DNA from: Rheum nobile
Lineage: Eukaryota > Streptophyta > Magnoliopsida > Caryophyllales > Polygonaceae
Assembly: GCA_027886185.1 (NCBI GenBank)
Contig: WOAB01000476.1
Span: 4,650,001-4,714,000 of the forward strand
Direction: 5' to 3'
DNA: 64,000 bases
Positions within the stretch are counted from its first letter, which is position 1, and every line of letters begins with the position of its first letter. Positions 1 to 11,411 of this stretch are shown here, piece by piece. The notes under the pieces are model-generated. The model was given only the letters and a program-made list of their open reading frames with translations, was not told the origin of the DNA and made no database searches. The translations under genes and the position numbers were made by a program.

Positions 1-1267
1 CCAAGTGTTTCACTAAAATAGGCAATTGGATTCCCTTCTTGCATGAGCACTCCTCTAAGCTCTATACCCGAAGCATCACACTATATTTCAAAGGTCTTGC
101 TAAAGTCAAGCAAGGCTAAGAGTGGTGCATTAGTGAGCTTGTTCTTGAGGGTTGCAAAAGCTTCTTCTTGTGGCACGCCCCACTTGAATGTCACATTCTT
201 CTTTGTGAGCTTGGTGAGTGGAGTGGCTATGGTGCTGAAATCTCTTACAAACTGGCGGTAGAAGCCAACCAACCCAAGGAAACTCCTAACTTGAGTCATG
301 ATGGTAAGCGTGGGCCATTCCTTGATAGCCTTGATCTTTTCTTCATCAACTCTAAGGCCATCCTTGCACACAACAAAGCCAAGAAATACCACATGATCCA
401 AGGAAAATTGACACTTTTTGAAATTAGCATACAATTTCTCATGCCTTAGCACTTCCAAAACCTTTCTAATATGATAAGCATGATCATTTATATTTTGACT
501 ATAAATCAAGATATCATCAAAGTAAACTACAACGAATTTACCAAGGAATGGTCTTAGAACATGGTTCATTAGCCTCGTGAATGTGCTTGGAGCATTAGTG
601 AGACCAAATGTCATCACGAGCCACTCATACAATCCGTACTTTGTTTTGAAGGTTGTTTTCCATTCATCTTCTTCCTTCATCCTTATTTGCTGGTATCCAC
701 TCTTCAAGTTGACTTGGAAGAACACACTAGCACCGTGCAGCTTATCTAGCATATCATCAAGCCGGGGAATAGGATGATGATATTTGATGGTTATGTTGTT
801 GATAGCCCTACAATCAACGCACATTCTCCAAGTTCCATCCTTTTTGGGTACGAGGATGACTGGAACTAAGCAAGGGCTCAAACTCTCTCTCATGTATCCC
901 TTGTCTATGAGTTCTTGAAACTGTTTTTGAAGCTCTCCAGTCTAAGTTGGGTTGGCTCTATAGGCAGCTCTATTAGGCAAGGTTGCCCCCGAGATGAAGT
1001 CTATTTGATGTTCAATAGCTCATATGGGAGGTATTCCACTTGGAACTTCATCTTGGAATTCTTGCAAGAGAGAAGAGAGTCTTGAGCCCTCTTAGTGTCA
1101 TTGAGTTGGAGAGCTTGCATGATGGTCTCCAAGGTGACAGCCTGAGGTTGGTCTTCGTCCATGACTTTCCTAGCAAGGTTAGTAACCAAGACGAGTACCA
1201 AAGACACAGGACAAGAGTAGGAAGGCCAGTCAATGGAACCTTGAGCAATCACAAGCACGAAATTCAA
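1..1267 (-). pseudogene. Gypsy (chromovirus-like) pol relic, element E
   Basis: This encodes part of a Ty3/gypsy polyprotein: the protease-RT linker, reverse transcriptase and the start of RNase H. Reading leftwards, about 1240-900 holds a linker like that of elements A and B (an EHQIDF block, then NRAAYR). The block at 893-81 is an open RT domain with VPVILVPKKDG, RMCVDCRAIN and the YFDD catalytic box. The first catalytic aspartate is replaced: VNLKSGY stands where A has IDLKSGY. A stop (TAG) at about 79 precedes the RNase H start (CDASG), and frame changes lie around 1020-1100. Only about 500 bp separate the primer site from RT, so gag and protease are deleted. The relic runs off the left edge. 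RT identity is clear; clade placement next to A/B is inferred. Confidence 0.88.
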
Positions 1268-1383
1268 AGATTCAAGAAAAAAACTTCAACAATTTTCACA
1301 AGAACAAGGCACGAAAATTTCAGAAGCTTGCAAGTAGTACTTAGATCGAATCTAATCCAAAGTTTCTAGTGTTTACCTTGCTA

Positions 1384-1395
1384 GCTCTAATACCA
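1384..1395 (-). other. Primer-binding site of element E
   Basis: On the minus strand this reads TGGTATTAGAGC, one base from the initiator-Met tRNA primer site TGGTATCAGAGC. It lies two bases inside the presumed LTR end (TATCA at 1398-1402, minus sense). Confidence 0.65.
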
Positions 1396-1397
1396 CA

Positions 1398-1440
1398 TGA
1401 TATAGGACCACATTCCTCTTGTTCTCAGTGCAATGTAGAC
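1398..1440 (-). repeat. LTR of element E, left fragment
   Basis: This is a 43-bp piece between the E primer site and element A. It begins TGATA on the plus strand. If A is removed, the sequence continues at 31212 and reaches TATCA at 31949, a perfect 5-bp terminal inverted repeat that suits an LTR of about 780 bp. The join is inferred from the target duplication of A. Confidence 0.5.
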
Positions 1441-2207
1441 TGATGCTCTCCTACACACCCTGACTGCCACAGAGGAAGAGGAAGCTATGAGCATTCGCTC
1501 AGAAGGTCCAATAACAAGATCGCGTGCAAAAGCAATCGCCAATGCGACACAATCCATGGTTGTCCGCGTCGTCGCAAGCCAAGGAACGCAAGAGACCGCG
1601 TTCTCCTTCCGAAGCCTCCAACCAAGTCTAGAGAACGCGTTCTCTATCAAGATACTCTCCACGATCAAGTGAACGCAATCTTTCAGTGTTTTGTCATTTT
1701 AGAACATTAATGTTTAATTAGTTATTTCTTTTTGGGGTGTGTGTTCCACGCGTGTCGCGTGGGCTGGCCCATTTGGCGAGACTCGGCCCATCTGAGTCCC
1801 TCTATGTACTATAAGAGGTCATCTCGACCTTCTGTACTAGGTTACGTCATAATTTAATCTATTTTTTGTCGAGAGCCATTTGCCTTCATCCTTAGATCTG
1901 ACGTCAAACACCTTTCTGTCTTCTCATCTCTTTCACTCCGCCGCCGACGCTACGGCATCCACTCGATCTCCATCGAGTTTATACAACTCCGTTGCCGACG
2001 CTACGACCACTCACTCAATATTTTTGAGTCTATCCCATCCGCTGTCGATGCTATGGCTTCGCTCATCTCTCGAGCCACCATCAACATCGAGTTCTCCCAC
2101 TCACGCGACGCCCCAAACACCGCGTTCCACTTATCCATCCATAGAAGCAACCCGTGCGACTTCCCACCAAGATCATCGATCCGGCATTCACAAGCAGGAA
2201 CGCATCA
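1441..2207 (+). repeat. 5' LTR of element A
   Basis: It starts TGATGCTCTCC and ends CGCATCA. Its first 230 bp are a copy of the C-terminal polyprotein coding sequence, which explains the small open frame at 1487-1672. It contains an 18-bp perfect palindrome at 1629-1646 and three diverged copies of a GCCGACGCTACGG block at about 1943, 1993 and 2044. Two of these are followed by small hairpins built from CTCGAT and ATCGAG. By eye, the first ~119 bp differ from the 3' LTR at 8 sites. Confidence 0.9.
1810..1816 (+). promoter_or_regulatory. Probable TATA box in A 5' LTR
   Basis: TATAAGA lies mid-LTR. The 3' LTR of A has the same box, and the LTR of B has TATAAAA at 48772. It is the likely start point of retroelement transcription. 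No direct evidence of activity. Confidence 0.5.
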
Positions 2208-2209
2208 AC

Positions 2210-2222
2210 TAGCATCAGAGCC
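2210..2222 (+). other. Primer-binding site of element A
   Basis: TAGCATCAGAGCC starts three bases after the LTR end. It differs from the initiator-Met tRNA site TGGTATCAGAGCC at two positions. Confidence 0.7.
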
Positions 2223-3010
2223 TTTGATCTTGTAAGTCGCTTGTCAAGTCTCATTTGTTCACAATTTTTCTTCTCCATCATCTTGCTTCCGCCATTGTCA
2301 AAAAAACTTTTCTCTTCAAACACATGCTAGTCCTTTCGGTTTCTACAAGAGAATCTATTGGCCGATAATTGCTTGATCCCATCGCGAAATTTGTGTGATT
2401 TGCTCGCGTGACATCTTCTGAAATTAATTGCTTAATTTGCTTAATTAATTCCGTGAATTTTGCATGCCATAAATACCATATCTTCTTGTTGATTGACCGT
2501 CATAAATCTGAATCAATCTTCTCTCTCCTATCACGCGATCTTCATGATTTCTTTCCATTTTAGTTACTTAGCCTCTTTTTTTTGTTTCATTTAATTCTTA
2601 TCCGATCTTCAATCAAAAGTCAAAACAAGATCTTGGATTTGAATTTCAACAAAAAAAAAAGTCAAGTCACATTCAAAAAAAAAAAAGAACGCGACTTAAT
2701 TCCAAAAAAAAAAGCCAAAATAAGGCAACCTTCTTCTCCTTACTCGGCTAGGCTCATCTTCGTTAACCCCTCCACCGTCTAGGTTAACACCTTGAAGGTT
2801 GGTTCTTGTGTGTTTGTGTTGTTTACATAAGAGGTTAAGACTTTATTCAATTGGTTTCGTTTGGATTTGTGCTTGCATATCACACTTGTTTTGCTTGCCT
2901 TAAGCCGCCCTCAAGGCCAAAAGAACGCGCCCTCCTACGTGAACACTTGTACTTGCTAGTTGCTTGCTTGTTCTTTGGTTTTGTGTTGTCTTTTGTTCAT
3001 TTTTACTTGG
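2223..3010 (+). other. Untranslated leader of element A
   Basis: This is a non-coding stretch between primer site and gag. It is T-rich, with A-runs at about 2650-2715. I see no supported gene; the short open frames here have no recognisable domain. Confidence 0.6.
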
Positions 3011-4279
3011 ATGTCTGGTCACGTTGTCATAGGAACCATGATCGCCCCTACTCATCCTAATGAACACGGCAATGGTGCAAATGACAACGCGCCAAATCTA
3101 CCCTTGGTGCAACAACAAGACCAACACAATGAAGATCCCGTTCTGGAGCTCACCGCGGAACAACGCGAGATACAAGAGCTCAGGCGACAAGTTGCTCAAT
3201 TACAGGCCTCGCAATGCGCTGCACCGGTCATTCCCACACCCACACTGATGGTCCCCATGGACACCCTGGGCGCGCCGTGTCATACTGAAGTCGGGCCAAG
3301 TAACCAACGTGTGGACAAGGGCAAAGGGTTGATGCCCTCAACCTCAAACCTGCAACCACGCCTCAACCGGATACAATCCGTGATCGAAAGCCGCCAAGGC
3401 TATGTGTCGCATCGCGAACGCTATGCACCGCGAGCAACACCAGCCGGCTACGACAGCGGCTCCAACCGCGATGAGGTAAAAGTTAAAATTGAGCATTTCT
3501 TTGGAGAATATAATCCTGATGTGTTTCTTGAGTGGGTGCAGGCCACAGAGTATACTCTACGATATTGTCGCATTCCCACAAAGAAGCATGTTGATGCGGC
3601 AATGCTACATTTCAGAGGTGCTGCACGTGTTTGGTACCACAGGTTCGTGGACGATCGCGTTCGTCGACACCTTGCTCTCATCACGGAGTGGCACCAGCTC
3701 GTGTATGTCACGACACAGTAGTACGTGCCAGTGGACTACAGAAATCAAATGCGAATAGAGATCGCAATGGCGCGTCAAGGCTCCAAAACACCTCTGGAGT
3801 TCTTCTCTCAGTTGGAGGACATGTACTACAAAGCCAGCATCAGTGTCGTCCCATCCATACTGCGAACAAAATTTCTGAGTGGCTTGAATGTGTCCATCCG
3901 TGACCAACTCGAGATATTGCCCATCAAGGATCTGAACACTTTGACGCACACTGCGATGCAAATCTACAACCAGCAATCGCGTCGCCGTCAATCCTCTTGG
4001 CAAACTCCGAGTCAAAGAAGGTATGAATCTAACTCTGGTCAATCCCCTTCTACTAATGTGCGCGGTCCACCCACGGGAACCACCGCGTCAAATCAAAGCC
4101 GACAGGGGAAGATCGCTACAACACCCACCAATGCTCCTCGCGCGATGCCACTAAAGGGCACATCACCAACTCCAGAGCGCGCGCGTGAATTGGAGTGTTT
4201 CAAGTGTGGAGGAAGAGGGCACTACAAGAGAGATGGCCCAAACAACAAGAAAGTCCTCTTCTCAAGCATCGCCGCATGA
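3011..4279 (+). pseudogene. gag of element A (one in-frame stop)
   Basis: Capsid-nucleocapsid protein of a chromovirus. I start it at the ATG at 3011 (MSGHVV); an upstream open stretch in the same frame has no Gag character. The Gag core is around 3480-3960 (a VFLEWVQATE block, then MLHFRGAARVWYHRF). A TAG at 3719-3721 interrupts one continuous frame. The zinc knuckle is near the end: C-x2-C-x4-H is present, but the fourth ligand is lost (KRDG where B has QNNC). Protease follows in the same frame after a further stop. Gag binds and packages the element RNA in the cytoplasm; this copy cannot make full-length protein. Confidence 0.88.
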
Positions 4280-4672
4280 TATGAGTCTTATAAGGAGGAG
4301 GACACACCCCTTGAGACCATCGAGGAAGGACTCGAAGATGATGACGAAGCTTACATCTGTGAAGCCATCGCGCTACATGAAGGCACACCACTGAGCCTTG
4401 TCACGCAATGTCTCCTCAATGTCAAGGAAGCCACCCTTGTCGACCAACGCGAGAATCTATTCCACACGCGTTACTTGGTCAAGACCGTGTCCTTGAGTGT
4501 CATCATCGATGGCGGCAGCTGTTGCAATATCATTAATGAAAAGGTGGTCAACCATTTCAACCTTCCAACCACTCCTCACCCACAACCATATGGGCTCCAA
4601 TGGATTTCATCGAGTTCTGGTAACACTGTAACTCGTCAATGTCTTATTTCTTTCTCCATTGGTCAGTATATG
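4280..4672 (+). pseudogene. Protease region of element A, left half
   Basis: This continues the polyprotein to the insertion point of C. The retroviral-type aspartic protease motif appears as VIIDGGSCCNII at about 4498-4535. The frame stops artificially just inside element C. The next codon of A is at 27281: 4670-4672 is ATG (Met) and 27281 begins GAT (Asp). The matching site in B reads Gln-Tyr-Ile-Asp, so joining the two halves restores the family sequence. Host role: cleavage of the Gag-Pol polyprotein. Confidence 0.85.
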
Positions 4673-5103
4673 TGATCAGCACTACTTTGTAGTGTTTATC
4701 TAGGAGTTGTTACCGGTGTTTTGGGTGCAATTTGGATGAGTTTAGAGCATAATTGTAGAGATTGGAGTTGAGGTGAAGAAGTGTAGATATGGTGGCTTGG
4801 AGAAGCTAAAATGAAGACTTAAGAAGTTGAAGACGAAGCCACCCTGTGAAGACCGCAATAGAAGCGAAGAAGGGCAAGAAGCGAAGATCCGCAATCGCGG
4901 AAACCAATTGCCGCGGTCGCGGAAAAGTTGAAAGCTCGGTAGATCAAAATTGTATTTTCCGCGGTCGCGGAAGCTTTTTCCGCGGTTGCGGAAATCCCGT
5001 CGTCAGCGCGCCGTGTTTTCGTCCGAAGATCTTGTTTTACTTTATTTTCTTTTTCTTTTATTTCTTTATTCTGGTAGGATTATTTTATTTCCTTTTAGAC
5101 TAT
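4673..5103 (+). repeat. C 5' LTR, segment 1
   Basis: First 431 bp of the 5' LTR, matching 25978 onward with about 5 differences in the first 105 bases by eye. It holds four near-palindromes of the CCGCG-GT-CGCGG type between 4888 and 4994. It ends at the ACTAT duplication of solo LTR S. Confidence 0.9.
4888..4994 (+). repeat. Four GT-spaced GC palindromes in C 5' LTR
   Basis: Copies lie at about 4888, 4910, 4957 and 4977. The best is TTCCGCGGTCGCGGAA (7-bp arms, GT spacer). Others differ mainly at CpG sites. The same four positions are kept in the 3' LTR (26193-26298). Confidence 0.85.
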
Positions 5104-6379
5104 TGATGTGGCCTAAGGTCGTTATGCCAAATCAAAGTAAACCTCAACTTTCAAACTAGTATAGTAAGCAAGCAAGGGTCGAAATCCCAAGAGAATCACA
5201 AGCGTCTATATTCCTGTCACAAATTGAATACCAATCGAACAATAGTAACAAAATGGGGGGTTTTGAGGTTTTAATCAAGTAGAAAATAAAACAGAATAAA
5301 TAGTATGTAATCAAATGTGAGAAAACACTTAGCCAGGCAATTTTCACTTAAGTTTTGGTTGGTTGATCCTAGATTACTTCCAATTCCTTCCTATGATTAT
5401 TCATGTCCCGATCTTGTGTAGATTAATAAGGAAACCATCCCTCAGAACCCTTACCAATGAATAACCCTAGCACCACTAGTGATTCAACCCAAAGGCAGCA
5501 ATGAACATAAGAATTAACCAGGATACACATAACACCTCAACCAGAAGCATTCAACATGTAATCAAATCTCTACATAGATAAAATCCACCAAAGCAAATAA
5601 AACCTATGCTTGCCACTCCAGACCAGGACGTTAGCCCAACAGTTTCCTAGTCATAGCAATATGAGTAACAATCAATAAACCTAGATGGCCTGTCTAGACA
5701 AATGGATAATTATTCAATGATATTCTGCTTAAGAGAAGAGATATAGATCAATAGGAATTAAGAAAGGGAATATAACCTCACAACCAATAATCAAAACTTA
5801 AGCTTCCATTGCCAGACTAAGCAAAAGTGCTTAGCCTTCCATAGTCTTGAGAAAACAACGATGATGTAAAACTAAAACCTGATATGAGAGTCTCCCTAGA
5901 ATGAGCTCTCTTCCTAGGTTAAATAGAAAAGAGAACTAATATGGGCCTAACAAGTTCCTAAGCCCATTAGGGAAAATAATAACAAGGAAAAAGAAATAAA
6001 TAGAAAATAGGAAATAATGATCCTAAAGAAAAAGAATAGATAATAATAAAATACTAAAAAGTAGAAAATGATAGATCTCGGCTTGGCCTGCTCCCGGCTG
6101 GGATCCGCCTGGACCCGCGATCATGGCCTGTGGGCCCGCGGTCGCGGTTATGTTGTGTAGCCGCTGCTCCTTTCCTCATCACTTCTTCAGCTCCTAATCC
6201 GCTCCTTGGTGGCTCCATATCCCGAATCTCCAAATATACTCCAATAAGCTCAAAACACCACAAAAACACCAATCTTCGCCCCCAAACACCATGCCACAAG
6301 AATGTGTCTAAATCTACCCGAATGGCACCAATAACCCTCTAACAACTCTTAGTTACGCCCTACAAAGTAACGTCTATCA
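5104..6379 (-). mobile_element. Solo LTR S (Athila-like family)
   Basis: A 1276-bp sequence from TGATGTGG to GTCTATCA, flanked by ACTAT at 5099-5103 and 6380-6384. No internal region, primer site or purine tract is present, so it is a solo LTR left by LTR-LTR recombination. On the minus strand its end resembles the LTR ends of C and D (GGGATTTCGACCCTTGCTTG near 5190). Its other end resembles the D terminus. It carries one GT-spaced palindrome, CCGCGGTCGCGG, at 6136-6147. The short open frames inside are not supported as genes. Confidence 0.88.
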
Positions 6380-6384
6380 ACTAT

Positions 6385-7102
6385 GTTTGTTATCTTTGAG
6401 TTTTTAGGTTTTGGCTAGGTTATTTAACCTAGTTCCTAGAGCCTCTTTTCTATGATCGTTTTAGCATCTAGTTTTAATTCAGACTATTATTCAGCATCGT
6501 TTTTCCCTTTTGTTTTTGTTTCAAGACTATGAAGAACTAAGCACCATTTGCTTAGTCTGACGATTGAAACCTTCATTTGATATATGATTGTGAGGTTATA
6601 ATTCTATTCCTATTCCTCTGGATTATATATTTTCTCTTGAGCTTATTCCTATTGATTCTTATTGATTTGACTGGATTGATCACCTAGTTGATATTAGTAA
6701 TTGTCTATTGCTAGGGTTTGGATATTTCGAGTTGAAATCCCTTACCTTGTGTAGCAACCATGATATTCTAGGACTAGTTGGACTAGTTTATTATGAAAGA
6801 GAATTGATTATGTGTTAAATGCTGCGAGTTGTGGTGTTGCATGTATCCTGGTTAATTCCTATGCTTCCTGCTGCTATTGTTCTAAATCTTGATAATTTCT
6901 CGTGCGTTCGATAGTTAGGGTTGCCAGGACTAGGTGGACTGGTAACTAATTCAGAATAGAGACAGGAATAATCATAGGAAGGAATAGAGATAATCTAGGA
7001 CCAATCAATCGAATGAATGGTGGATATTTGTCTAGCTAAGTACTTTTCCCAAATTGATTACAATCTTTGTTTTACTTACTTTGTTTATTTGAAATCAACC
7101 AA
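6385..7102 (+). repeat. C 5' LTR, segment 2
   Basis: 718 bp that continue the C LTR from CTATG...(S removed). They match 26408-27126 of the 3' LTR and 22171-22889 of the middle LTR. It ends at the ACCAA duplication of D. Confidence 0.9.
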
Positions 7103-8488
7103 TGATAACAGCAATTTGTCGTGCTAATTACTGCTATGCAAGTAATCCAAACAAACCTTAAACCGTAGTCCTAAGTAAGTAAGGGTCGAGTCCACAGGGA
7201 GACAGATTCTATCTTTATGTATAATTTCTATGTCAATCTTTAAGTAGCCAGAGGGGGGTTTTGTGTATTTTAGAAGATCTAAGCATGCAAAGGCAAACAA
7301 ACTAAAGATTATGAATTCAGTAATTGGGGAAAGAGCTCAGCCAAACAAACATCCACTATTCGTATGATAAGTTGATCCTAGACAATCATTCAATATCTCA
7401 TGCAATGGAAATTCCTATTCCTTTTCTAAAGTAACTACAAGCACAACCAGATACTTATAGCACTAACTAATTAAACAACCATAAAACCATCAAGATTCAG
7501 TTTAACAGCAGCATTAAGGATAGGAATATAGATAGGATACAATCTAGCATAAAACAACTAGCTTTTATACTAGAATGTAAATCAGTTCTCTTCTACATAA
7601 GACTAGCACAACCAGTTACTAGTACGATACAGTTGCTACTCCGATACAGATATGATCAACCAGTAATAATCTAAATGTAGCAATCAATCAATAGATACAA
7701 TACCTAGTTGCGCAGGCTAGAAACTGTCAATATTAATCATAAGCAATTCAAGCAAGAGAATAGATAAAATCCATGCGATAGATAAGGAACAAAAATCTCA
7801 CAACTTAATCAAAACGAAAGCTTCAGTTGTCTGACTAAGCCAGGAAGGCTTAGTTCTTCATAACAAAGTACGTAGAATAGAGAAAAGACGAAAAACGATG
7901 ATAAGGGAGGCCAAGCTCCCTTCTAACCCTAATGACTAGAAAATAATAAAAAGTCTTTAAAAGTAAAGCAAAAACGAAATAATAAAAACACTAATAATAA
8001 TCCAAAATAACAAAATAAGGAAAAGTGGTTCGGTTCCGCATCCGACGCGGAGGCGGTCGCCGTAAGCCTGGCGGCGGTCGCCGCCAGAACACTTGTTGAG
8101 ATTTCTTCGGTTTAGCTCCTGCGACACTTCTGTAAAAATGCCATAAATTTTGATTACCAACTCGGATTGCGCTCATATTTTGAGGACTTGCAGTAAACTT
8201 CAAGAGCTAACTCTTCGAATTGGAATCACTCCATTTGGACGTCTGAGTAAAGAGAACGAATCAATTGAATTCAGCACATTGTTCTTCTACTCTCTCCTTG
8301 GTTCTTCTTCGTCTCCTCAATGGTCAACTCCTCTTCCTCTGGATATCTTCAATTTTCTTCTCCAGACCACCAAATCCACAATTCTCCTCTCTAACTCCAT
8401 AATCCACAGTTGTGCACTAAATCCATCCAAATGGCACCTCAAACCTGGTAACAACCCCTAGAAATGCACTACAAAATAGTGCCGATCA
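7103..8488 (-). repeat. 3' LTR of element D
   Basis: 1386 bp. It contains two GT-spaced palindromes at 8052-8061 and 8070-8085. The second is GGCGGCGGTCGCCGCC, with perfect 7-bp arms. The 5' LTR has only one, so a palindrome unit has been lost or gained since insertion. Confidence 0.92.
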
Positions 8489-8506
8489 AATCCCCATGCT
8501 TAAACC
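8489..8506 (-). other. Polypurine tract of element D
   Basis: On the minus strand GTTTAAGCATGGGGATT directly abuts the LTR start TGATC. It primes plus-strand DNA synthesis. C has the same tract at 25959-25977. Confidence 0.75.
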
Positions 8507-10038
8507 TTGCTTGTCCTCGAGTAAGCTAAAGTAAACCTACTCCTCCAATCAATCCCCAAGGTTTCAGGAAGCATAGAAAACTCAACCCCTCCAAGAATCA
8601 CACCTAACAATAAACTCCAGACACCCATACAATAAGCACAGCACAACATATAATAACTCACAACACCACACACATCCAAGCTAAAAGGAAAGCAGAGTAC
8701 TTTCCCCAAGCTTATCCCAAACACCATAGAGTGAATAAAAAAAAATATAATCCTATCTCTCATCTATCTTCTTATACCTCTAGAGTAACCTACCCGAATC
8801 CTCCTTATATCACCTCTTCTTATGTCGCCACGCCAGCAAAAATGATGATTCCTATAAATCACTCTTTTTCTTTTCACTCATTTTGCCAAGGCGCTCTTTC
8901 GGGTTTTCACCAAGCCACTCATTTCATTTTTCAATAGATGGGCTCACAATATACTCACATCACTCTTGACCAATTATTACCCCAACCTAATGCTGGTCCA
9001 AGCCACCTGCTTATTACCTAGGCCGCCTTTTCAGGTTTTCGACCTATCCCAGGATTTCAATTTTTGCCTTTTTTCAAATTTTTGGCTCTTTTTCATTTTT
9101 TCTTTTCCTCAACGACGCAGCAAGTATAGAATCCTCCCCCATGCTTAAACATTGCATTGTCCTCAATGTAATGAAAGACAAAAAGAATAAAGCACAGGGA
9201 AGACAGAAAATGGACTCACAAACGTCGCCAAGCTGCTTGGACACTGAAGGTGTCGCTGGCGGTCTTCACAATATATGCCCAGGTCTCTAGTGTTGGGCGA
9301 GTGTCTTCATCTCAACTCTACCGTACAACCATAGGGAACCACTGTAAGGTGTGGTGGTCATTAAGGAAATCAGGGTTGCACGGCCTTCAACTCCATCAGC
9401 TCCTACCATGCGACCAAAAGGAACCACTCTGGTGAATAGTGGTATAACAAGTATGGCGGGGTTGCATGGCCTTCAACGAACACAAAAATGGGGCCAAAAT
9501 GTAATCGTGGTGTGGGCCCTAGTGTTCCTCCTCCTCAGCTGCCAATTGTAGGGCCATCATCGTTGTCAATTAAAAGTGTAGGTCTAATGTCTCGTCCATG
9601 ACAATATGATGCGCACCATCTCCGTGGGGAACTCTGGACAGCTGGCCTTGGTCAAAACTTTTTTTTTTGCTCCCCGTTTAAGGTTTTTTCGGGGATTTTT
9701 TTTTAGGGAAGAAATCAAACCTGAGAATGGCGGCGATCGCCGTAATTAAACGGCGGTCGCTGCCATTTGCCGTAGCCAAAGTGTCAAAGGGGGGGTTGGC
9801 GGCGGTCGCCGTAAGGTTGGCGACGGTCGCCGTAATTAAACGACGGTTGCTGCCATTTGCCGTAGCCAAATTGGTTGGTGAGGCTTTGGCGGCGGTCGCC
9901 GTAAGGTTGGCGGCGGTCGCCGCCTCTCCTTCTTCACTTTTTTTTCACGCTTCCTACAGGTTAGTTCGACACAGAACTGCAAAAACTAAAATAAAATCAA
10001 TTGAAATTAACTAAGGGAATAGAATTAAACTACCTAAC
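8507..10038 (-). other. 3' non-coding region of element D
   Basis: There is no coding sequence. It holds a second purine-tract-like motif (minus strand TTTAAGCATGGGGGAGG at about 9134-9150, after an ATTGAGGACAATGCAATG block) about 640 bp inside the LTR. It also has a T-run hairpin near 9660-9710 and the palindromic tandem repeat at 9729-9925. The same order is found in C (21055-22091). Confidence 0.7.
9729..9925. repeat. 90-bp tandem repeat of GGCGG-GT-CGCCG palindromes
   Basis: About 2.2 copies of a 90-bp unit. The CGTAATTAAACG block recurs at 9741 and 9831. Each unit has several near-palindromes of the type CGGCG-GT-CGCCG (9729-9742, about 9799, 9823, 9889, 9909). The short open frames on both strands here come from the repeat and are not genes. 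Confidence 0.85.
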
Positions 10039-10039
10039 A

Positions 10040-10063
10040 TCGGGTTGCCTCCCGAGAAGCGCC
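10040..10063 (-). other. Conserved post-stop motif (GGGAGGCAACCCGA)
   Basis: On the minus strand GCGCTTCTCGGGAGGCAACCCGA lies shortly after the D protease stop. C has GCGCTG..GGGAGGCAACCCGA in the same place (21093-21115). It is a hairpin-like motif (GGG...CCC) kept between two diverged families. Its role is unknown to me. Confidence 0.65.
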
Positions 10064-10102
10064 TTGTTTACTGTCCTTGGCTCGACATAGTGCTCAATCT
10101 TT

Positions 10103-11410
10103 TCAACTCGGGTTGCTCCTATCACTTGAACTCCTGAGGTCTATATCAGGGGGATGCCACTTTGTGTGCTCCATGTTGAGCCTATCCCCCATGCTTGTGC
10201 CCTTGCTGATGGTTGGACCACTTTTTACATCTATGATTGCACTTGTTATTTTCAGAAATGGCCTACCCAACATCTCAGGGGATGCATGTTTGTCATGCCC
10301 CGTATCCAGCATGTAAAAATCCACCAATCTCTCTTCCTCATCCTTGGTGAGCTTGCTTGAGATGATCACCGGTAATGTCTCCGTGTCTCCAAGAAATACA
10401 TACTTGAGGTGATCGGGAAGTTGCTTTAACTCAACCACTGGTGCTTGCACAATAGAGGGCAAAAGCTTCTCACTAGGCAAGGTTAGTGGTATAGGTGATT
10501 TACCTGGTAGCTCAAGAGGAAGCTTATAGTAAGCATCCAACTCATTGACAACTTCCTGCATGTCAGTAGATAAAGTAAAATCCAAACTAGAATCAACAAT
10601 AATAGATTGCGTGTCATCTAGGCAGTCCACATCAAAAACATCTTGCACCACAGGCTCAAGTACATCAATTGCACATAGAGAATGATCATCAGAAGGATAT
10701 TTCATGGCTTCATAGATATTGCAATTAATAGTTTGGCCATCAAATTTCATAGTCAAGGAACCAGTACTCACATTAATCTTTGTATTGGCGGTTTTCAGGA
10801 ATGGTCTCCCTAACAGAATAGGGGCTGCATGCTTATCATGTTCCATATTAAGCACAAAGAAGTCAACAGGAAAAGTAAGATCACCAACCATAACCAATAC
10901 ATCCTCCACTATCCCTATAGGACGCACACTAGATCGATCAGCTAACTGAATGGAAATATTAGTCGTATGCATGGGTCCTAATTGTAAGGATTCACAAAGG
11001 GATGAAGGTAGAACATTAATGGAGGCACCCAAATCTAACATAGCTTTATTGAACTTGGTACCTCCAATAGTAATTGGAATGGTGAACATACATGGGTCTC
11101 CACACTTCTTGGGTAAGCGCTTCTGAAACACATCTAAAACATGTTCGCTTACCTTCACCTTCTTCTTGTTGTTCCTATCCTGATTTCTCTTTGTTGTGCA
11201 CATCTGCTTCAAGAACTTAGCATAACGAGGAACAGATTTGATCAAATTAAGGAGAGGAATGTTTACCTCAACATTTCTGAACATCTCAAACATGTCCTTG
11301 TCCTGCGCAAGTGTCTTGGTACGCTTTAATGCAGATGGGAATGGTGGAACATGCTTCCAATCAGGAAAAATTAAAGTCGTGGACTCCTTCTCAGCTTCTG
11401 CATCGACTAC
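10103..11410 (-). pseudogene. Protease region of element D with duplicated tail
   Basis: Aspartic protease of an Athila-like retrotransposon. The open block at 11293-10103 has the active-site motif LDLGASINVLP at about residues 87-97 and a flap/end block LLGRPFLKT near 160. It continues into the known Athila protease-RT linker (LPDHLKYVFLGD, then LPVIISSKLTKDEEERLV). There, instead of RT, it jumps to a second protease tail (FYMLDTGHDKHASPEMLGRP) and ends WHPPD...SNPS. That tail matches the protease end of C better than its own first copy. The frame upstream joins gag across in-frame stops. The join probably records the event that deleted pol. Confidence 0.88.
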
Positions 11411-11411
11411 A

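Noticed and set aside
1487..1672. Short open frame with GPITRSRAKAIAN motif
   Set aside because: It is the LTR copy of the polyprotein C-terminus of element A, not a separate gene.
4673..4680. Internal boundary TGATCAGC as a fresh gene end
   Set aside because: The protease frame of A stops here only because element C is inserted; the coding sequence resumes at 27281.
9678..10014. Opposed open frames in the palindrome repeat of D
   Set aside because: They come from a 90-bp GC-rich tandem repeat with no domain; the repeat length is a multiple of three, which keeps frames open.
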